Positions 24,859 to 33,248 are shown, counted from the stretch's first letter. The stretch: 34,527 nucleotides of DNA from CBFIHN01 sp965662575 (GCA_965662575.1 CBFIHN010000013.1:1-34527); one strand, 5' to 3'. Made by a program: numbers and translations. Notes: generated by a model from the letters alone, not told the origin.

Positions 24859-25155
24859 ATGACAGTACAGACAAAGGTTATCTTGTGGTTAGTTTGTTTA
24901 GCGATTGCTGCACAGTTAGTGGCTTTTATTTTTTATGCCGTAGACAAGCGTCGCGCAGTGAAAGGCAAAACAACAGAACGTTTGCCTGAATCAGTGCTAT
25001 GGTTCTGGAGCTTTGTTGGACCTTTAGGTTCTTGGTTGGCTATTTATAGATTGCGCCATAAAAATCGCAAATGGACATTCTTATGTATCACTTGGCCGTT
25101 GATTGTCTTAGGTGTTGCTGCCTATGCGATGGTAATCTGGTATTGTTGGTTGTAG
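24859..25155 (+). CDS. DUF1294 small membrane protein
   Basis: The 98-residue protein has three predicted membrane segments (about 7-28, 43-60 and 71-95). The DUF1294 fingerprint is present: FYAVDKRRAVKGKTTERLPESVL, GPLGSWLAIYRLRHKNRKWTF. Function in the family is unknown. The ATG at 24859 lies 6 bases after the trkH stop, so it is most likely the last gene of the trkA-trkH transcript and may be linked to potassium uptake, though this is only from position. Confidence 0.82.
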   Translation: MTVQTKVILWLVCLAIAAQLVAFIFYAVDKRRAVKGKTTERLPESVLWFWSFVGPLGSWLAIYRLRHKNRKWTFLCITWPLIVLGVAAYAMVIWYCWL

Positions 25156-25248
25156 GTAATCTAACGACAGTTGACACAGTGGTCGGTCAAATATTTGTTA
25201 TTATGTTGGAAAAAACACCCTGCTGTAAGCGCTAAATGCCCTGTCTGT

Positions 25249-28200
25249 TTAGTCACAACTGGGTGCTAATAGCCGTTCGGCTTGCTCTATGCTCAAGCCT
25301 TTACGTTTCGCGTAGTCTTCAAGTTGCTGCTGATTGATTTTGCCCAGGCCAAAGTAACTCGCTTGTGGGTGAGCAAAATACAAACCACTGACAGAAGCGG
25401 CAGGGAGCATGGCCAAACTGTCAGTCAGTGAGACGCCAATTTCTTGCTCTGCATTGAGCAAATCAAATAGGGTGATTTTCTCACTATGTTCTGGGCAAGC
25501 AGGGTAACCATGTGCTGGACGAATGCCTTGGTAGCGGCAACGAATCAGTTGATCATTGGTTAGGTTTTCCGCGGTGGCATATCCCCAAAATTCTTTGCGA
25601 ATGCGTTCGTGTAAATGTTCAGCAAAAGCTTCGGCTAAGCGATCGGCTAAAGCTTTGAACAAAATGCTTTGATAATCATCATGGTTGGCGGCAAACTCAG
25701 CCAGTTTATTTTCCATTGCCAAGCCTGTGGTGACGATAAACGCACCGATATAATCAGCGGTTCCTTTTGGCGCAATAAAGTCGGATAAGCACTGATAAGC
25801 TTTGCCGTCAGGACGTTTGCTTTGTTGGCGCAAATTGCAGAAGCGCGCAATCACTTGGTCGCGAGACTCATCAGCGTAGACTTCAATATCATCACCAATG
25901 CTGTTGGCAGGGAAGAGGCCAAAACGTGCATTGGCGGTTAACCACTGTTGCTCAACCATTTGTGTGAGCATGGTTTGTGCATCATCATAAACTTGACGAG
26001 CTTGTGCACCCACAACCTGATCATGCAGAATTTTGGGGAAGCTGCCGGCTAGCTCCCACGTTTGGAAAAAGGGTGTCCAATCAATCCGTTCAACTAACTG
26101 GCTTAAGGGGTAGTCTTTGAGTGTTTTTGTGCCGATAAATTGTGGTTTGACTGGTGGTTGTGCTTGCCAATCGATCGGTGTTTTATGTTGGCGTGCATAA
26201 TTCAGATCAACAAACTCAATGGTTTTTTGCCGCTTTTGGTGGCGCTCACGTAACCGTTGATATTCGGCTCGGGTCTCGGTAATAAATTCTTTGCTTTTTG
26301 TTGCGCTGAGTAATTGACTGACGACACCAACACCACGTGAGGCATCGAGGACATAAACTGTTTGGCCGTTGCTGTAATTCGGTTCAATTTTGACAGCAGT
26401 GTGAATTTTCGAAGTGGTTGCACCACCAATTAATAAAGGGATATGAAAATCCTGGCGTTGCATTTCTTGTGCGATATGTACCATCTCATCGAGTGATGGA
26501 GTAATTAATCCACTTAAGCCAATTATATCAGCCTGATGCTCTTTGGCGGCATCAAGAATTTTTTGTGCTGGCACCATAACCCCAAGATCAATGACCTCAT
26601 AGTTATTGCATTGCAGGACCACCGAGACAATATTTTTGCCGATATCATGTACATCGCCTTTCACGGTGGCCATAATCACTTTGCCTTTGCTGCTTTGCTG
26701 AGGGTTGGCGAGTTTTTCTTGTTCTAAGTAGGGTAGCAAATAGGCAACCGCTTTTTTCATTACTCGCGCACTTTTGACCACTTGTGGTAAAAACATTTTG
26801 CCTTCACCGAATAAATCACCGACAATATTCATCCCGTCCATCAGCGGGCCTTCAATTACCTTGAGTGTTTGATCAAACTCATGGCGCACTTCCTCGCTGT
26901 CAGCTTCGATATAATCATTAATCCCTTTGACCAAGGCATGGCTAATGCGCTCGCGTACGGGTAAGTCCCGCCAGGCAAGATCTTCAACTGGTTGTTTATT
27001 TCCTGCTTCACCACGAAATCGTGCTGCCACCTCAAGCAATTTTTCAGTGGCGTCGGGGTGGCGATTAAATAAGACGTCTTCAATTGCATCGCGTAGTTCA
27101 GGTTTAATTTCAGCATATACCTCAAGCTGGCCGGCATTGACAATGCCCATATCCAGTCCTGCTTGAATCGCATGGTATAAAAAGACCGCGTGCATCGCTT
27201 CGCGGACGAGATTGTTGCCGCGAAACGAGAATGAAAAATTGCTGACACCACCACTGATCATTGCACCTGGGCAAGTTTTTTTAATCTCAGCACAGGCTTC
27301 AATAAAATCTAGGCCATAGCGTGCATGTTCTTCAATGCCGGTCGCTACTGCAAAAATATTGGGATCGAAAATGATATCTTCAGCTGTAAAGCCAACTTGT
27401 TCTGTTAACACCTGATAGGCGCGTTGGCAGATCTCCACTTTGCGATCTTTGGTGTCTGCTTGGCCTTGCTCATCAAACGCCATCACAATGACAGCTGCAC
27501 CATAGCGTAGAATCTGTTGCGCTTGTTCAATAAAGGCAGCTTCGCCTTCTTTCAGGCTAATTGAATTGACAATACCTTTGCCTTGTAAGCACTTTAAGCC
27601 GTTTTCAATCACTGGCCATTTCGAAGAGTCAAGCATGATCGGGACTCTGGCGATATCCGGCTCTGCGGCAACTAGATTTAAAAAGGTTTGCATTTCAGCC
27701 GCAGCATCAAGCATCCCTTCATCCATATTGATATCTATAATCTGTGCGCCACCTTCAACCTGCCCACGAGCAACATCGAGTGCAGTTTCATAATCTTTCT
27801 CTTTAATTAAGCGCGCAAAACGTGAAGAACCCGTGACATTGGTTCGTTCGCCGACATTAATGAAGTTAGAGTCTGGACGAATTATCAATGGCTCCAAGCC
27901 ACTTAAGCAGCAATAATGTTCAATGTTGGGTTGTTGGCGTGGTTGAGTGGTGGCCACGGCTTGGGCAATCGCAGCAATATGTGCTGGTGTCGTACCACAG
28001 CAGCCACCGACAATGTTTAATAATCCTGCTTGGGCAAAGCTTTTAAGAATTTCTGCCATGCTTTCAGGGGTTTGATCATAGTCACCAAATTCGTTAGGTA
28101 AACCGGCATTGGGGTGGGCGCTGACAAAGGTATCAGCGATGTTGGCAATCGCTTGGATATGTGGCCGCATTTGCTCGCTGCCTAAAGCACAGTTAAAGCC

Positions 28201-28932
28201 AATCGAGAGCGGTTTGATATGACGGACTGAGTACCAGAATGCTTCAGCCGTTTGGCCTGATAAGGTTCTGCCTGAGGCATCGGTGATCGTTCCTGATATC
28301 ATCACCGGCAATTGCGTGCCATGCGAAGGATTAGTGGTGTGATCAAAATATTGTTCAATCGCAAACAGTGCGGCTTTGGCATTGAGCGTGTCAAAGACAG
28401 TTTCGACCAGCAATAAATCAACGCCACCTTGCACTAAACCATCAATCGCTTCGAGGTAAGTGTCAACTAGTTGATCAAACGTGACATGACGAAATCCTGG
28501 GTTATTAACGTCTGGTGACAGTGAGGCAGTGCGGTTGGTTGGTCCGATCGAACCGGCGACAAAGCGGGGTTTATCTGCTGTTGAGTATTCGTTAGCTAAT
28601 TGTTTAGCAAGCGTTGCCGCAGCACAGTTTAGTTCAAAACTTAGTGCTTCTAAGCCATAGTCAGCTTGTGAGATACGGTTAGCATTAAACGTATTGGTCT
28701 CAATAATATCTGCGCCAGCGGCTAAAAATTGACGATGGATATCAGCAATAATCTCTGGTTTAGTGAGGGTTAATAGATCATTATTACCCTTGAGGTCATG
28801 GCTTGAATCAGCAAATCGTGTGCCACGAAAATCAGCTTCTGCCAACTTGTGGCGTTGGATCATGGTGCCCATGGCGCCATCAAGAATTAAAATCCGTTGT
28901 TTCAGTAATTGCGCGATAGCGGTGTTATTCAT
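25249..28932 (-). CDS. metH: Cobalamin-dependent methionine synthase
   Basis: MetH moves a methyl group from methyltetrahydrofolate to homocysteine through bound cobalamin. From the ATG at 28930-28932 it has 1227 residues, the same as E. coli MetH. The homocysteine domain starts RILILDGAMGTMIQ and carries the zinc ligands Cys248 (FNCALG) and Cys311/312 (GGCCGTTP). The pterin domain has FINVGERTNVTGSSRF. The B12 domain has GDVHDIGKNIV (DxHxxG with the cobalt-binding His). The C-terminal activation domain has RCRYQGIRPAHGYPACPEH. The frame is open 15 codons further upstream, but a promoter -10 overlaps that part, so the later ATG is favoured. It converges on the trk operon. Confidence 0.97.
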   Translation of the reverse strand: MNNTAIAQLLKQRILILDGAMGTMIQRHKLAEADFRGTRFADSSHDLKGNNDLLTLTKPEIIADIHRQFLAAGADIIETNTFNANRISQADYGLEALSFELNCAAATLAKQLANEYSTADKPRFVAGSIGPTNRTASLSPDVNNPGFRHVTFDQLVDTYLEAIDGLVQGGVDLLLVETVFDTLNAKAALFAIEQYFDHTTNPSHGTQLPVMISGTITDASGRTLSGQTAEAFWYSVRHIKPLSIGFNCALGSEQMRPHIQAIANIADTFVSAHPNAGLPNEFGDYDQTPESMAEILKSFAQAGLLNIVGGCCGTTPAHIAAIAQAVATTQPRQQPNIEHYCCLSGLEPLIIRPDSNFINVGERTNVTGSSRFARLIKEKDYETALDVARGQVEGGAQIIDINMDEGMLDAAAEMQTFLNLVAAEPDIARVPIMLDSSKWPVIENGLKCLQGKGIVNSISLKEGEAAFIEQAQQILRYGAAVIVMAFDEQGQADTKDRKVEICQRAYQVLTEQVGFTAEDIIFDPNIFAVATGIEEHARYGLDFIEACAEIKKTCPGAMISGGVSNFSFSFRGNNLVREAMHAVFLYHAIQAGLDMGIVNAGQLEVYAEIKPELRDAIEDVLFNRHPDATEKLLEVAARFRGEAGNKQPVEDLAWRDLPVRERISHALVKGINDYIEADSEEVRHEFDQTLKVIEGPLMDGMNIVGDLFGEGKMFLPQVVKSARVMKKAVAYLLPYLEQEKLANPQQSSKGKVIMATVKGDVHDIGKNIVSVVLQCNNYEVIDLGVMVPAQKILDAAKEHQADIIGLSGLITPSLDEMVHIAQEMQRQDFHIPLLIGGATTSKIHTAVKIEPNYSNGQTVYVLDASRGVGVVSQLLSATKSKEFITETRAEYQRLRERHQKRQKTIEFVDLNYARQHKTPIDWQAQPPVKPQFIGTKTLKDYPLSQLVERIDWTPFFQTWELAGSFPKILHDQVVGAQARQVYDDAQTMLTQMVEQQWLTANARFGLFPANSIGDDIEVYADESRDQVIARFCNLRQQSKRPDGKAYQCLSDFIAPKGTADYIGAFIVTTGLAMENKLAEFAANHDDYQSILFKALADRLAEAFAEHLHERIRKEFWGYATAENLTNDQLIRCRYQGIRPAHGYPACPEHSEKITLFDLLNAEQEIGVSLTDSLAMLPAASVSGLYFAHPQASYFGLGKINQQQLEDYAKRKGLSIEQAERLLAPSCD

Positions 28933-28967
28933 TAAAACAAGATGGCTGGTATCGAGATATCGTATAA

Positions 28968-28996
28968 ATGATACCATCTGGGGCTAGTGCTGTCAT
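28968..28996 (-). promoter_or_regulatory. Promoter of metH with overlapping inverted repeat
   Basis: On the minus strand ATGACA (28991-28996) and TATCAT (28968-28973, with upstream TG) are 17 bases apart. GGTATC, which overlaps the -10, pairs with GATACC further downstream around the start of transcription, an operator-like arrangement that could also fold as a leader hairpin. No MetJ-type AGACGTCT box was seen. Confidence 0.6.
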
Positions 28997-29003
28997 TTTG
29001 AAT

Positions 29004-29031
29004 CAGGGCTGTAGCGAATGCCAAAGCCCTG
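29004..29031 (-). terminator. Hairpin after rplT, possible terminator
   Basis: CAGGGCT and AGCCCTG form a perfect 7-bp stem with a 14-base loop, 22 bases after the rplT stop and before the metH promoter. No run of T follows, so termination would need Rho or be weak. Confidence 0.35.
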
Positions 29032-29053
29032 TCAATTCGCGGTATGTTGCCTG

Positions 29054-29413
29054 TTAGGCAGGTAATGCCGCTTTGGCTTTGTCAGCCAATTGTGCGAAGG
29101 CTGCTGCATCATGCATCGCCATATCGGCTAACACTTTACGATCGATTTCAATATGCGCTTTTGCCAGTCCATTCATGAACGTACTGTAGCTCATGCCGTT
29201 AAGGCGGGCAGCCGCATTGATACGGACAATCCATAAACGACGAAATTGACGTTTCTTCTGTTTGCGATCACGGTAAGCATATTGACCTGCTTTGATGACT
29301 GCTTGTTTAGCTACGCGATAAACGCGTGACCGTGCGCCATAATAACCTTTGGCTTGTTTTAAAACTTTCTTGTGGCGGGCGCGGGCTGTTACCCCTCTTT
29401 TTACTCTTGGCAT
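29054..29413 (-). CDS. rplT: 50S ribosomal protein L20
   Basis: L20 binds 23S rRNA early in large-subunit assembly and, in many bacteria, represses its own operon. The 119-residue protein is the usual length and starts MPRVKRGVTARARHKKVLKQ with GYYGARSRVYRVAKQAV, then RKQKKRQFRRLWIVRINAA and GLNGMSYS-like ARLNGMSYSTFMNGL. GAGG precedes the ATG by 8-9 bases. It follows rpmI after 19 bases. The pheST genes that often come next are absent; a hairpin and metH follow instead. Confidence 0.97.
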   Translation of the reverse strand: MPRVKRGVTARARHKKVLKQAKGYYGARSRVYRVAKQAVIKAGQYAYRDRKQKKRQFRRLWIVRINAAARLNGMSYSTFMNGLAKAHIEIDRKVLADMAMHDAAAFAQLADKAKAALPA

Positions 29414-29432
29414 TTTCTAATCCTCTTTCAAT

Positions 29433-29636
29433 CTATTTAACTGTATTGGGTAACATCTTGTTGATGCTGGCCGTGTCAGAATCATGAATTAGATCCATGC
29501 CGCGAAGGTGACGCTTACGCTTAGTGGTCATCTTAGTGTTAATGTGAGCACGGTTAGAAGCGCGGTGTTTAAACCCGCCGCTACCGGTCTTTTTGAAGCG
29601 CTTGGCAGCGCCACTATGGTTTTTGATTTTTGGCAT
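29433..29636 (-). CDS. rpmI: 50S ribosomal protein L35
   Basis: L35 is a small basic large-subunit protein. The 67-residue sequence starts MPKIKNHSGAAKRFKKTGSG, with FKHRASNRAHI and KRKRHLRGMDLIHDSD as in other bacteria. The ribosome site AGGAGAG sits 5-10 bases upstream. Unlike the usual tight arrangement, infC is 250 bases away because a 142-bp mobile element lies between them; a nested inverted-repeat leader (29656-29691) separates that element from rpmI. Confidence 0.96.
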   Translation of the reverse strand: MPKIKNHSGAAKRFKKTGSGGFKHRASNRAHINTKMTTKRKRHLRGMDLIHDSDTASINKMLPNTVK

Positions 29637-29655
29637 TTTTCTCTCCTATAGTAAG

Positions 29656-29691
29656 ACCCGGGTATCGGAGGTTATCCTCGATTTGCCGGGT
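29656..29691 (-). promoter_or_regulatory. Nested hairpin leader before rpmI (possible L20 autoregulatory site)
   Basis: ACCCGG at one edge pairs with CCGGGT at the other, enclosing a tight GAGG-ataa-CCTC hairpin. The structure ends 20 bases before the rpmI start. In several bacteria L20 binds a folded leader here to repress rpmI and rplT; this site fits by position and folding only. Confidence 0.45.
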
Positions 29692-29695
29692 AGCC

Positions 29696-29847
29696 ATTGT
29701 GGGACTGTTGCAAACCAGTTTCTAGCGGCACTAGCGTCGTTGAAAAAAAATGAAAAACTGCTCATTTATTAGGTATAAACTCCGCTTTTTTAATTTTTTT
29801 CGTCTAGCTATTGCTCGCTATAAACCAGCTTGCAACAGCCCCATTGT
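29696..29847. mobile_element. 142-bp MITE (29701-29842) with 5-bp target duplication
   Basis: The element starts GGGACTGTTGCAAACCAG and its other end, read inward, is GGGGCTGTTGCAAGCTGG (14 of 18 matching). It is flanked on both sides by ATTGT (29696-29700 and 29843-29847). Its left 80 and right 55 bases match the two ends of the ATPase island, so it is an internally deleted form of the same element. It has no coding capacity. It lies between infC and rpmI in the translation operon. Confidence 0.88.
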
Positions 29848-29885
29848 GGAATGGTTGCACATCCGTACTGATGCGCGTCATTCAA

Positions 29886-30410
29886 TTATGATTTCTTTTT
29901 CTTTGGCCCGACAATCATAATCATTTGTCGACCTTCCATTTTAGGGAATTGTTCAACAGCGCCGTATTCGGCTAAATCTGCTTCCAGGCGTTTTAATACT
30001 TTCATTCCCAGTTGCTGATGTGCCATTTCACGACCGCGAAAACGAATAGTTACCTTCGTCTTATCGCCGTCAGTTAAAAACCGAATCAAGTTGCGCAGCT
30101 TAACTTGGTAATCGCCTTCTTCGGTGCCAGGTCGCAGTTTAATTTCTTTGACCTGCATTTGCTTTTGTTTTTTCTTTGCTGCGTGACGTTGTTTATTTTG
30201 CTGGAAAATGAACTTCCCATAATCCATGATACGGCACACGGGTGGCTTAGAGCCGGCAGAGATTTCGACTAAGTCTAATTCGGCTGTTTCTGCTTGGTGA
30301 CGTGCGTCATAAATCGAGACAACACCGACCTGCTCGCCGTCAGCATCAATGAGTCGGACTTCTCTGGCATCAATATCGCCATTAATACGGTTTTTTTGTT
30401 TATCTTTAAT
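29886..30410 (-). CDS. infC: Translation initiation factor IF-3 (ATT start)
   Basis: IF-3 keeps ribosomal subunits apart and checks start codons. Read from ATT at 30408-30410 the protein is 174 residues: N-domain INGDIDAREVRLIDADGEQVG and LDLVEISAGSKPPVCRIMDYGKF, linker QNKQRHAAKKKQKQ, C-domain KEIKLRPGTEEGDYQVKLRN and VTIRFRGREMAHQQLG. ATT is chosen because GGAG sits 9 bases before it, it directly follows thrS, and the next ATG would remove the whole N-domain. The rare start is the classic basis of IF-3 self-repression, so the control is probably kept here. Confidence 0.95.
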   Translation of the reverse strand: MKDKQKNRINGDIDAREVRLIDADGEQVGVVSIYDARHQAETAELDLVEISAGSKPPVCRIMDYGKFIFQQNKQRHAAKKKQKQMQVKEIKLRPGTEEGDYQVKLRNLIRFLTDGDKTKVTIRFRGREMAHQQLGMKVLKRLEADLAEYGAVEQFPKMEGRQMIMIVGPKKKKS

Positions 30411-30425
30411 GAGTTGTTACTCCAT

Positions 30426-32330
30426 CTATTTATTATCACAATCTTTATGCAGCTGTTCGAGCAATTGCTCGACCTGAATGCTGCCTAAATCAGTGCCATC
30501 GCGCAAACGTACCGCCACTTGATTGTCATCAAGCTCTTTATCACCAATAACCAGTTGATAAGGGATGCGCTGCAGCGTGTGCTCGCGGATTTTAAACCCT
30601 ATCTTCTCATTTCTCAAGTCTAATTTGGTTCTAAAGCCGGATTGTTGCAATTGTTGTGCGAGTTTTTGTGCATAGGCATCGTGCCGATTGGCAATGGTCA
30701 TGATCACTAACTGCACGGGGGAGAGCCATGTCGGTAGTCGTCCGGCATGATGCTCAATGAGCATCCCAATAAAACGCTCGATCGATCCTAAGGTTGCTCG
30801 ATGGAGCATGACCGGTATTTGTTTGTTACTATGCTCATCAACATAGCTGGCGCCTAATCTCCCTGGCATAAAAAAATCGACTTGCATGGTGCCGCATTGC
30901 CAAGCACGGCCGAGGCAGTCTTTTAAATGCAGTTCAATTTTTGGTCCGTAAAAAGCCCCTTCGCCGGGGAGGTATACGAAGGTTATATCATTTTGATGTA
31001 AGGCGGCGGCAAGAGCTGACTCAGCTTGATCCCAGCTGGTGTCGTCGCCGATGCGATTGTCAGGACGAGTCGCCAATTTAATACGAAACTCAGTGAAGCC
31101 AAAGTCTTGATAGATAGCAAAAGCCTGCTGCATAAATTGTGCTACTTCACTCTGAATTTGATCTCTGTTGCAAAAGATATGGCCATCATCTTGCACAAAC
31201 CCACGGACACGAAATAAACCATGTAGCGCGCCAGAAGGCTCATTGCGATGACAGCAACCAAATTCAGCCAAGCGCACAGGCAGGTCGCGGTAACTGCGCA
31301 AACCTTGGTTAAATACCTGTACATGGCAGGGGCAGCTCATCGGTTTGATGGCATAGTCGCGGTTGTCCGAATGGGTAGTAAACATTTCATTGGCGTATTT
31401 TGCCTGATGCCCAGATTTTTCCCATAAGCTTAAATCGGCCATCAGTGGTGTGCGAATTTCTTGATAGCCCGCTTGCTTTTGTTTGTCACGCATGTATTGC
31501 TCAACGCATTGCCAAATCGCCCAGCCTTTTTCATGCCAAAATACTTGGCCGGGCGCTTCTTCTTGCAGGTGGAATAAATTCAGCGCTTTGCCAATTTTAC
31601 GATGGTCGCGTTTCTCCGCCTCTTCTAAGCGGTGTAAATAATCTTTCAGTGCGTGCTTGTCAGCCCAGGCGGTGCCGTAAATCCGTTGCAGCATGTCATT
31701 GTTGGCATCACCACGCCAATAAGCGCCGGCAAGACTCATGAGTTTAAAGTGTTTAAGGTGGCCAGTGTGTGGCACATGCGGTCCACGGCATAAATCAGTA
31801 AATTCGCCTTGTGTATAAAGGCTTAAGGTCTCGTCTTGAGGGATATCGCGAATAATTTCCGCTTTATAGTGTTCACCCATGGTATCAAAAAAGTCGATTG
31901 CCTGACCGCGTGGCATGTCAGTCCGAGTAACAACCAGTTTCTCTTTGGCGAGTGCTTTCATTTTTTTTTCAATGGCTGGTAAGTCCTCGGGTGTAAACGG
32001 CTGTTTACGTGAGAAGTCATAATAAAAGCCGTCTTCAATCACAGGGCCAATAGTAACTTGAGTTTCTGGATAAAGTATTTTGACTGCTTGTGCTAATAAG
32101 TGGGCGCAAGAATGACGAATGACCGCTAAGCCATCCTCATCTTTGGCTGTGATGATTTGTAAGTGACAATCTTGGGTGATAAAGGCGTGGGCATCCTGCA
32201 GTTTGCCATCAATTTTGCCGGCAAGCGTTGCATGAGCTAAACCATCACCGATAGTTTTGGCAACATCTAAGATAGAAGTGGCTTGAGAAAATTGACGAAC
32301 ACTGCCGTCGGGTAAGGTCACGTTAATCAT
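30426..32330 (-). CDS. thrS: Threonyl-tRNA synthetase
   Basis: ThrRS charges tRNA-Thr and edits mischarged serine. The 634-residue protein has the TGS domain (MINVTLPDGSVRQF), the editing domain with RHSCAHLLAQAVK (HxxxH) and GFYYDF, and the class II core: MSCPCHVQVFNQG with a zinc-ligand Cys, LHGLFRVRGFVQDDGHIFC (motif 2) and MLHRATLGSIERFIGMLIEH (motif 3). The anticodon-binding domain follows at about 535. The ATG at 32330 is preferred over GTG one codon earlier; neither has a strong ribosome site. infC starts 15 bases after the stop, the standard gammaproteobacterial order. Confidence 0.97.
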   Translation of the reverse strand: MINVTLPDGSVRQFSQATSILDVAKTIGDGLAHATLAGKIDGKLQDAHAFITQDCHLQIITAKDEDGLAVIRHSCAHLLAQAVKILYPETQVTIGPVIEDGFYYDFSRKQPFTPEDLPAIEKKMKALAKEKLVVTRTDMPRGQAIDFFDTMGEHYKAEIIRDIPQDETLSLYTQGEFTDLCRGPHVPHTGHLKHFKLMSLAGAYWRGDANNDMLQRIYGTAWADKHALKDYLHRLEEAEKRDHRKIGKALNLFHLQEEAPGQVFWHEKGWAIWQCVEQYMRDKQKQAGYQEIRTPLMADLSLWEKSGHQAKYANEMFTTHSDNRDYAIKPMSCPCHVQVFNQGLRSYRDLPVRLAEFGCCHRNEPSGALHGLFRVRGFVQDDGHIFCNRDQIQSEVAQFMQQAFAIYQDFGFTEFRIKLATRPDNRIGDDTSWDQAESALAAALHQNDITFVYLPGEGAFYGPKIELHLKDCLGRAWQCGTMQVDFFMPGRLGASYVDEHSNKQIPVMLHRATLGSIERFIGMLIEHHAGRLPTWLSPVQLVIMTIANRHDAYAQKLAQQLQQSGFRTKLDLRNEKIGFKIREHTLQRIPYQLVIGDKELDDNQVAVRLRDGTDLGSIQVEQLLEQLHKDCDNK

Positions 32331-32357
32331 CACGTTCTGAATGTATTTAATCGCGCA

Positions 32358-32386
32358 ATTATTGAAGATTGCCGGGGATAATGCAA
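32358..32386 (-). promoter_or_regulatory. Promoter of the thrS-infC operon
   Basis: On the minus strand TTGCAT (32381-32386) and AATAAT (32358-32363) are exactly 17 bases apart and lie 28 bases ahead of the thrS ATG. Confidence 0.6.
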
Positions 32387-32559
32387 GTGGCCTGGGTCCC
32401 CGCTGTTGTGGTTTTTATGCTTTAATAAATCAGCCCGCCGCAAGCAGCAGGACTTTTTCTTAATAATTTCTTAATAAAATAAAAATACAATGCGAGACTA
32501 CCCTTATAAGATCAGTTTCGTGATGAGCGCGGGCAACGGTTAGGAATAAGCTAGTTTAG

Positions 32560-33111
32560 ATGAAAATTGTTGGTGGTTTTTTGGTTTTTAGCCTGTACTG
32601 TTGTGCAGCAGCCTATGCTGCTGATAGTCAGGGAAGTGTCACGGTGAGTTTAGAGATTCCCTCTTCCTCAAGTGAGAGTGTCGTTGTGAGTAAAATAAAA
32701 CCGTTTACTTTAAAATTAGCCGATGCCGATGCTGAGGGGACGATAAAAGGCGGTACAGCAGCTTGTGTCATGAGTAAGTCGGGCGGTAAATACCAGCTGA
32801 CTATACAAAATTTCACAAAAAAAGATAATCAGTTCACCATGACGGCTAAAGATCCGAAAATCAAAGACGTGATTTACTACGATGTTAAATGGTATACAAA
32901 AAAGACGCCGACAGAAGGCAAGGGTACCGCTTTAACGCCCAGTGTGCCTAGTAAACTGATTGCGCATGATAGTTCAGGAGAGACAATAGATTGTGGTTCT
33001 GAGAAGCTGAATAGTTATTTTGAGGTCTCAATTGCCAAGTCTGCCTATACGGGTAAAGCGCCAGCTGCTTATGAAGCAAGCGTTGATTTGCTCTTTGAGC
33101 CGCCGAGTTAA
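32560..33111 (+). CDS. Exported pilin/coat-like protein, paralogue 1 of 3
   Basis: The 183-residue protein has a signal peptide (about 20 residues, cleavage near AYA-AD) and a mature part predicted to be mostly beta strand. It shares with the next two genes a GGTAACV element (first Cys), DVKWYTKK, a second Cys (IDCGSE) and a C-terminal SYFEVSIAKSAYxG...AYEASVDLLFEPP. Two cysteines suggest a periplasmic disulfide. The pattern recalls spore-coat-U, DUF4402 or CS1-type fimbrial subunits, but no chaperone or usher is in view and the match is by eye. The ribosome site is weak. It has a separate 137-base gap before paralogue 2. Confidence 0.7.
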   Translation: MKIVGGFLVFSLYCCAAAYAADSQGSVTVSLEIPSSSSESVVVSKIKPFTLKLADADAEGTIKGGTAACVMSKSGGKYQLTIQNFTKKDNQFTMTAKDPKIKDVIYYDVKWYTKKTPTEGKGTALTPSVPSKLIAHDSSGETIDCGSEKLNSYFEVSIAKSAYTGKAPAAYEASVDLLFEPPS

Positions 33112-33130
33112 ATGTTTTTTTATTTTGCTT

Positions 33131-33160
33131 AATATACTTTTAATATATTAATAGTATATT
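33131..33160. repeat. AT-rich inverted repeat between paralogues 1 and 2
   Basis: AATATAC and GTATATT are perfect 7-bp arms around a 16-base AT-only loop that itself holds TTAATATATTAA. A run of A follows. It may be a weak terminator for paralogue 1 or a binding site upstream of the paralogue 2 promoter (a TATAAT lies at 33220-33225). Confidence 0.35.
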
Positions 33161-33248
33161 TAAAAAAAATTCCAGCAGATTGGATTTTTTTGTTAAAATA
33201 TTTCATGTATAAAAACGGTTATAATAGCCAAAACCATAGGAGGTCTTT

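Noticed and set aside
26856..27254. 132-codon minus-strand frame
   Set aside because: It lies wholly inside metH in another frame and has no features of its own.
28933..28977. Longer metH start at 28977
   Set aside because: A good promoter -10 lies at 28968-28973, and the ATG at 28932 gives exactly the usual 1227 residues.
31400..31741. 113-codon plus-strand frame
   Set aside because: It is antisense to thrS, whose coding evidence is overwhelming.
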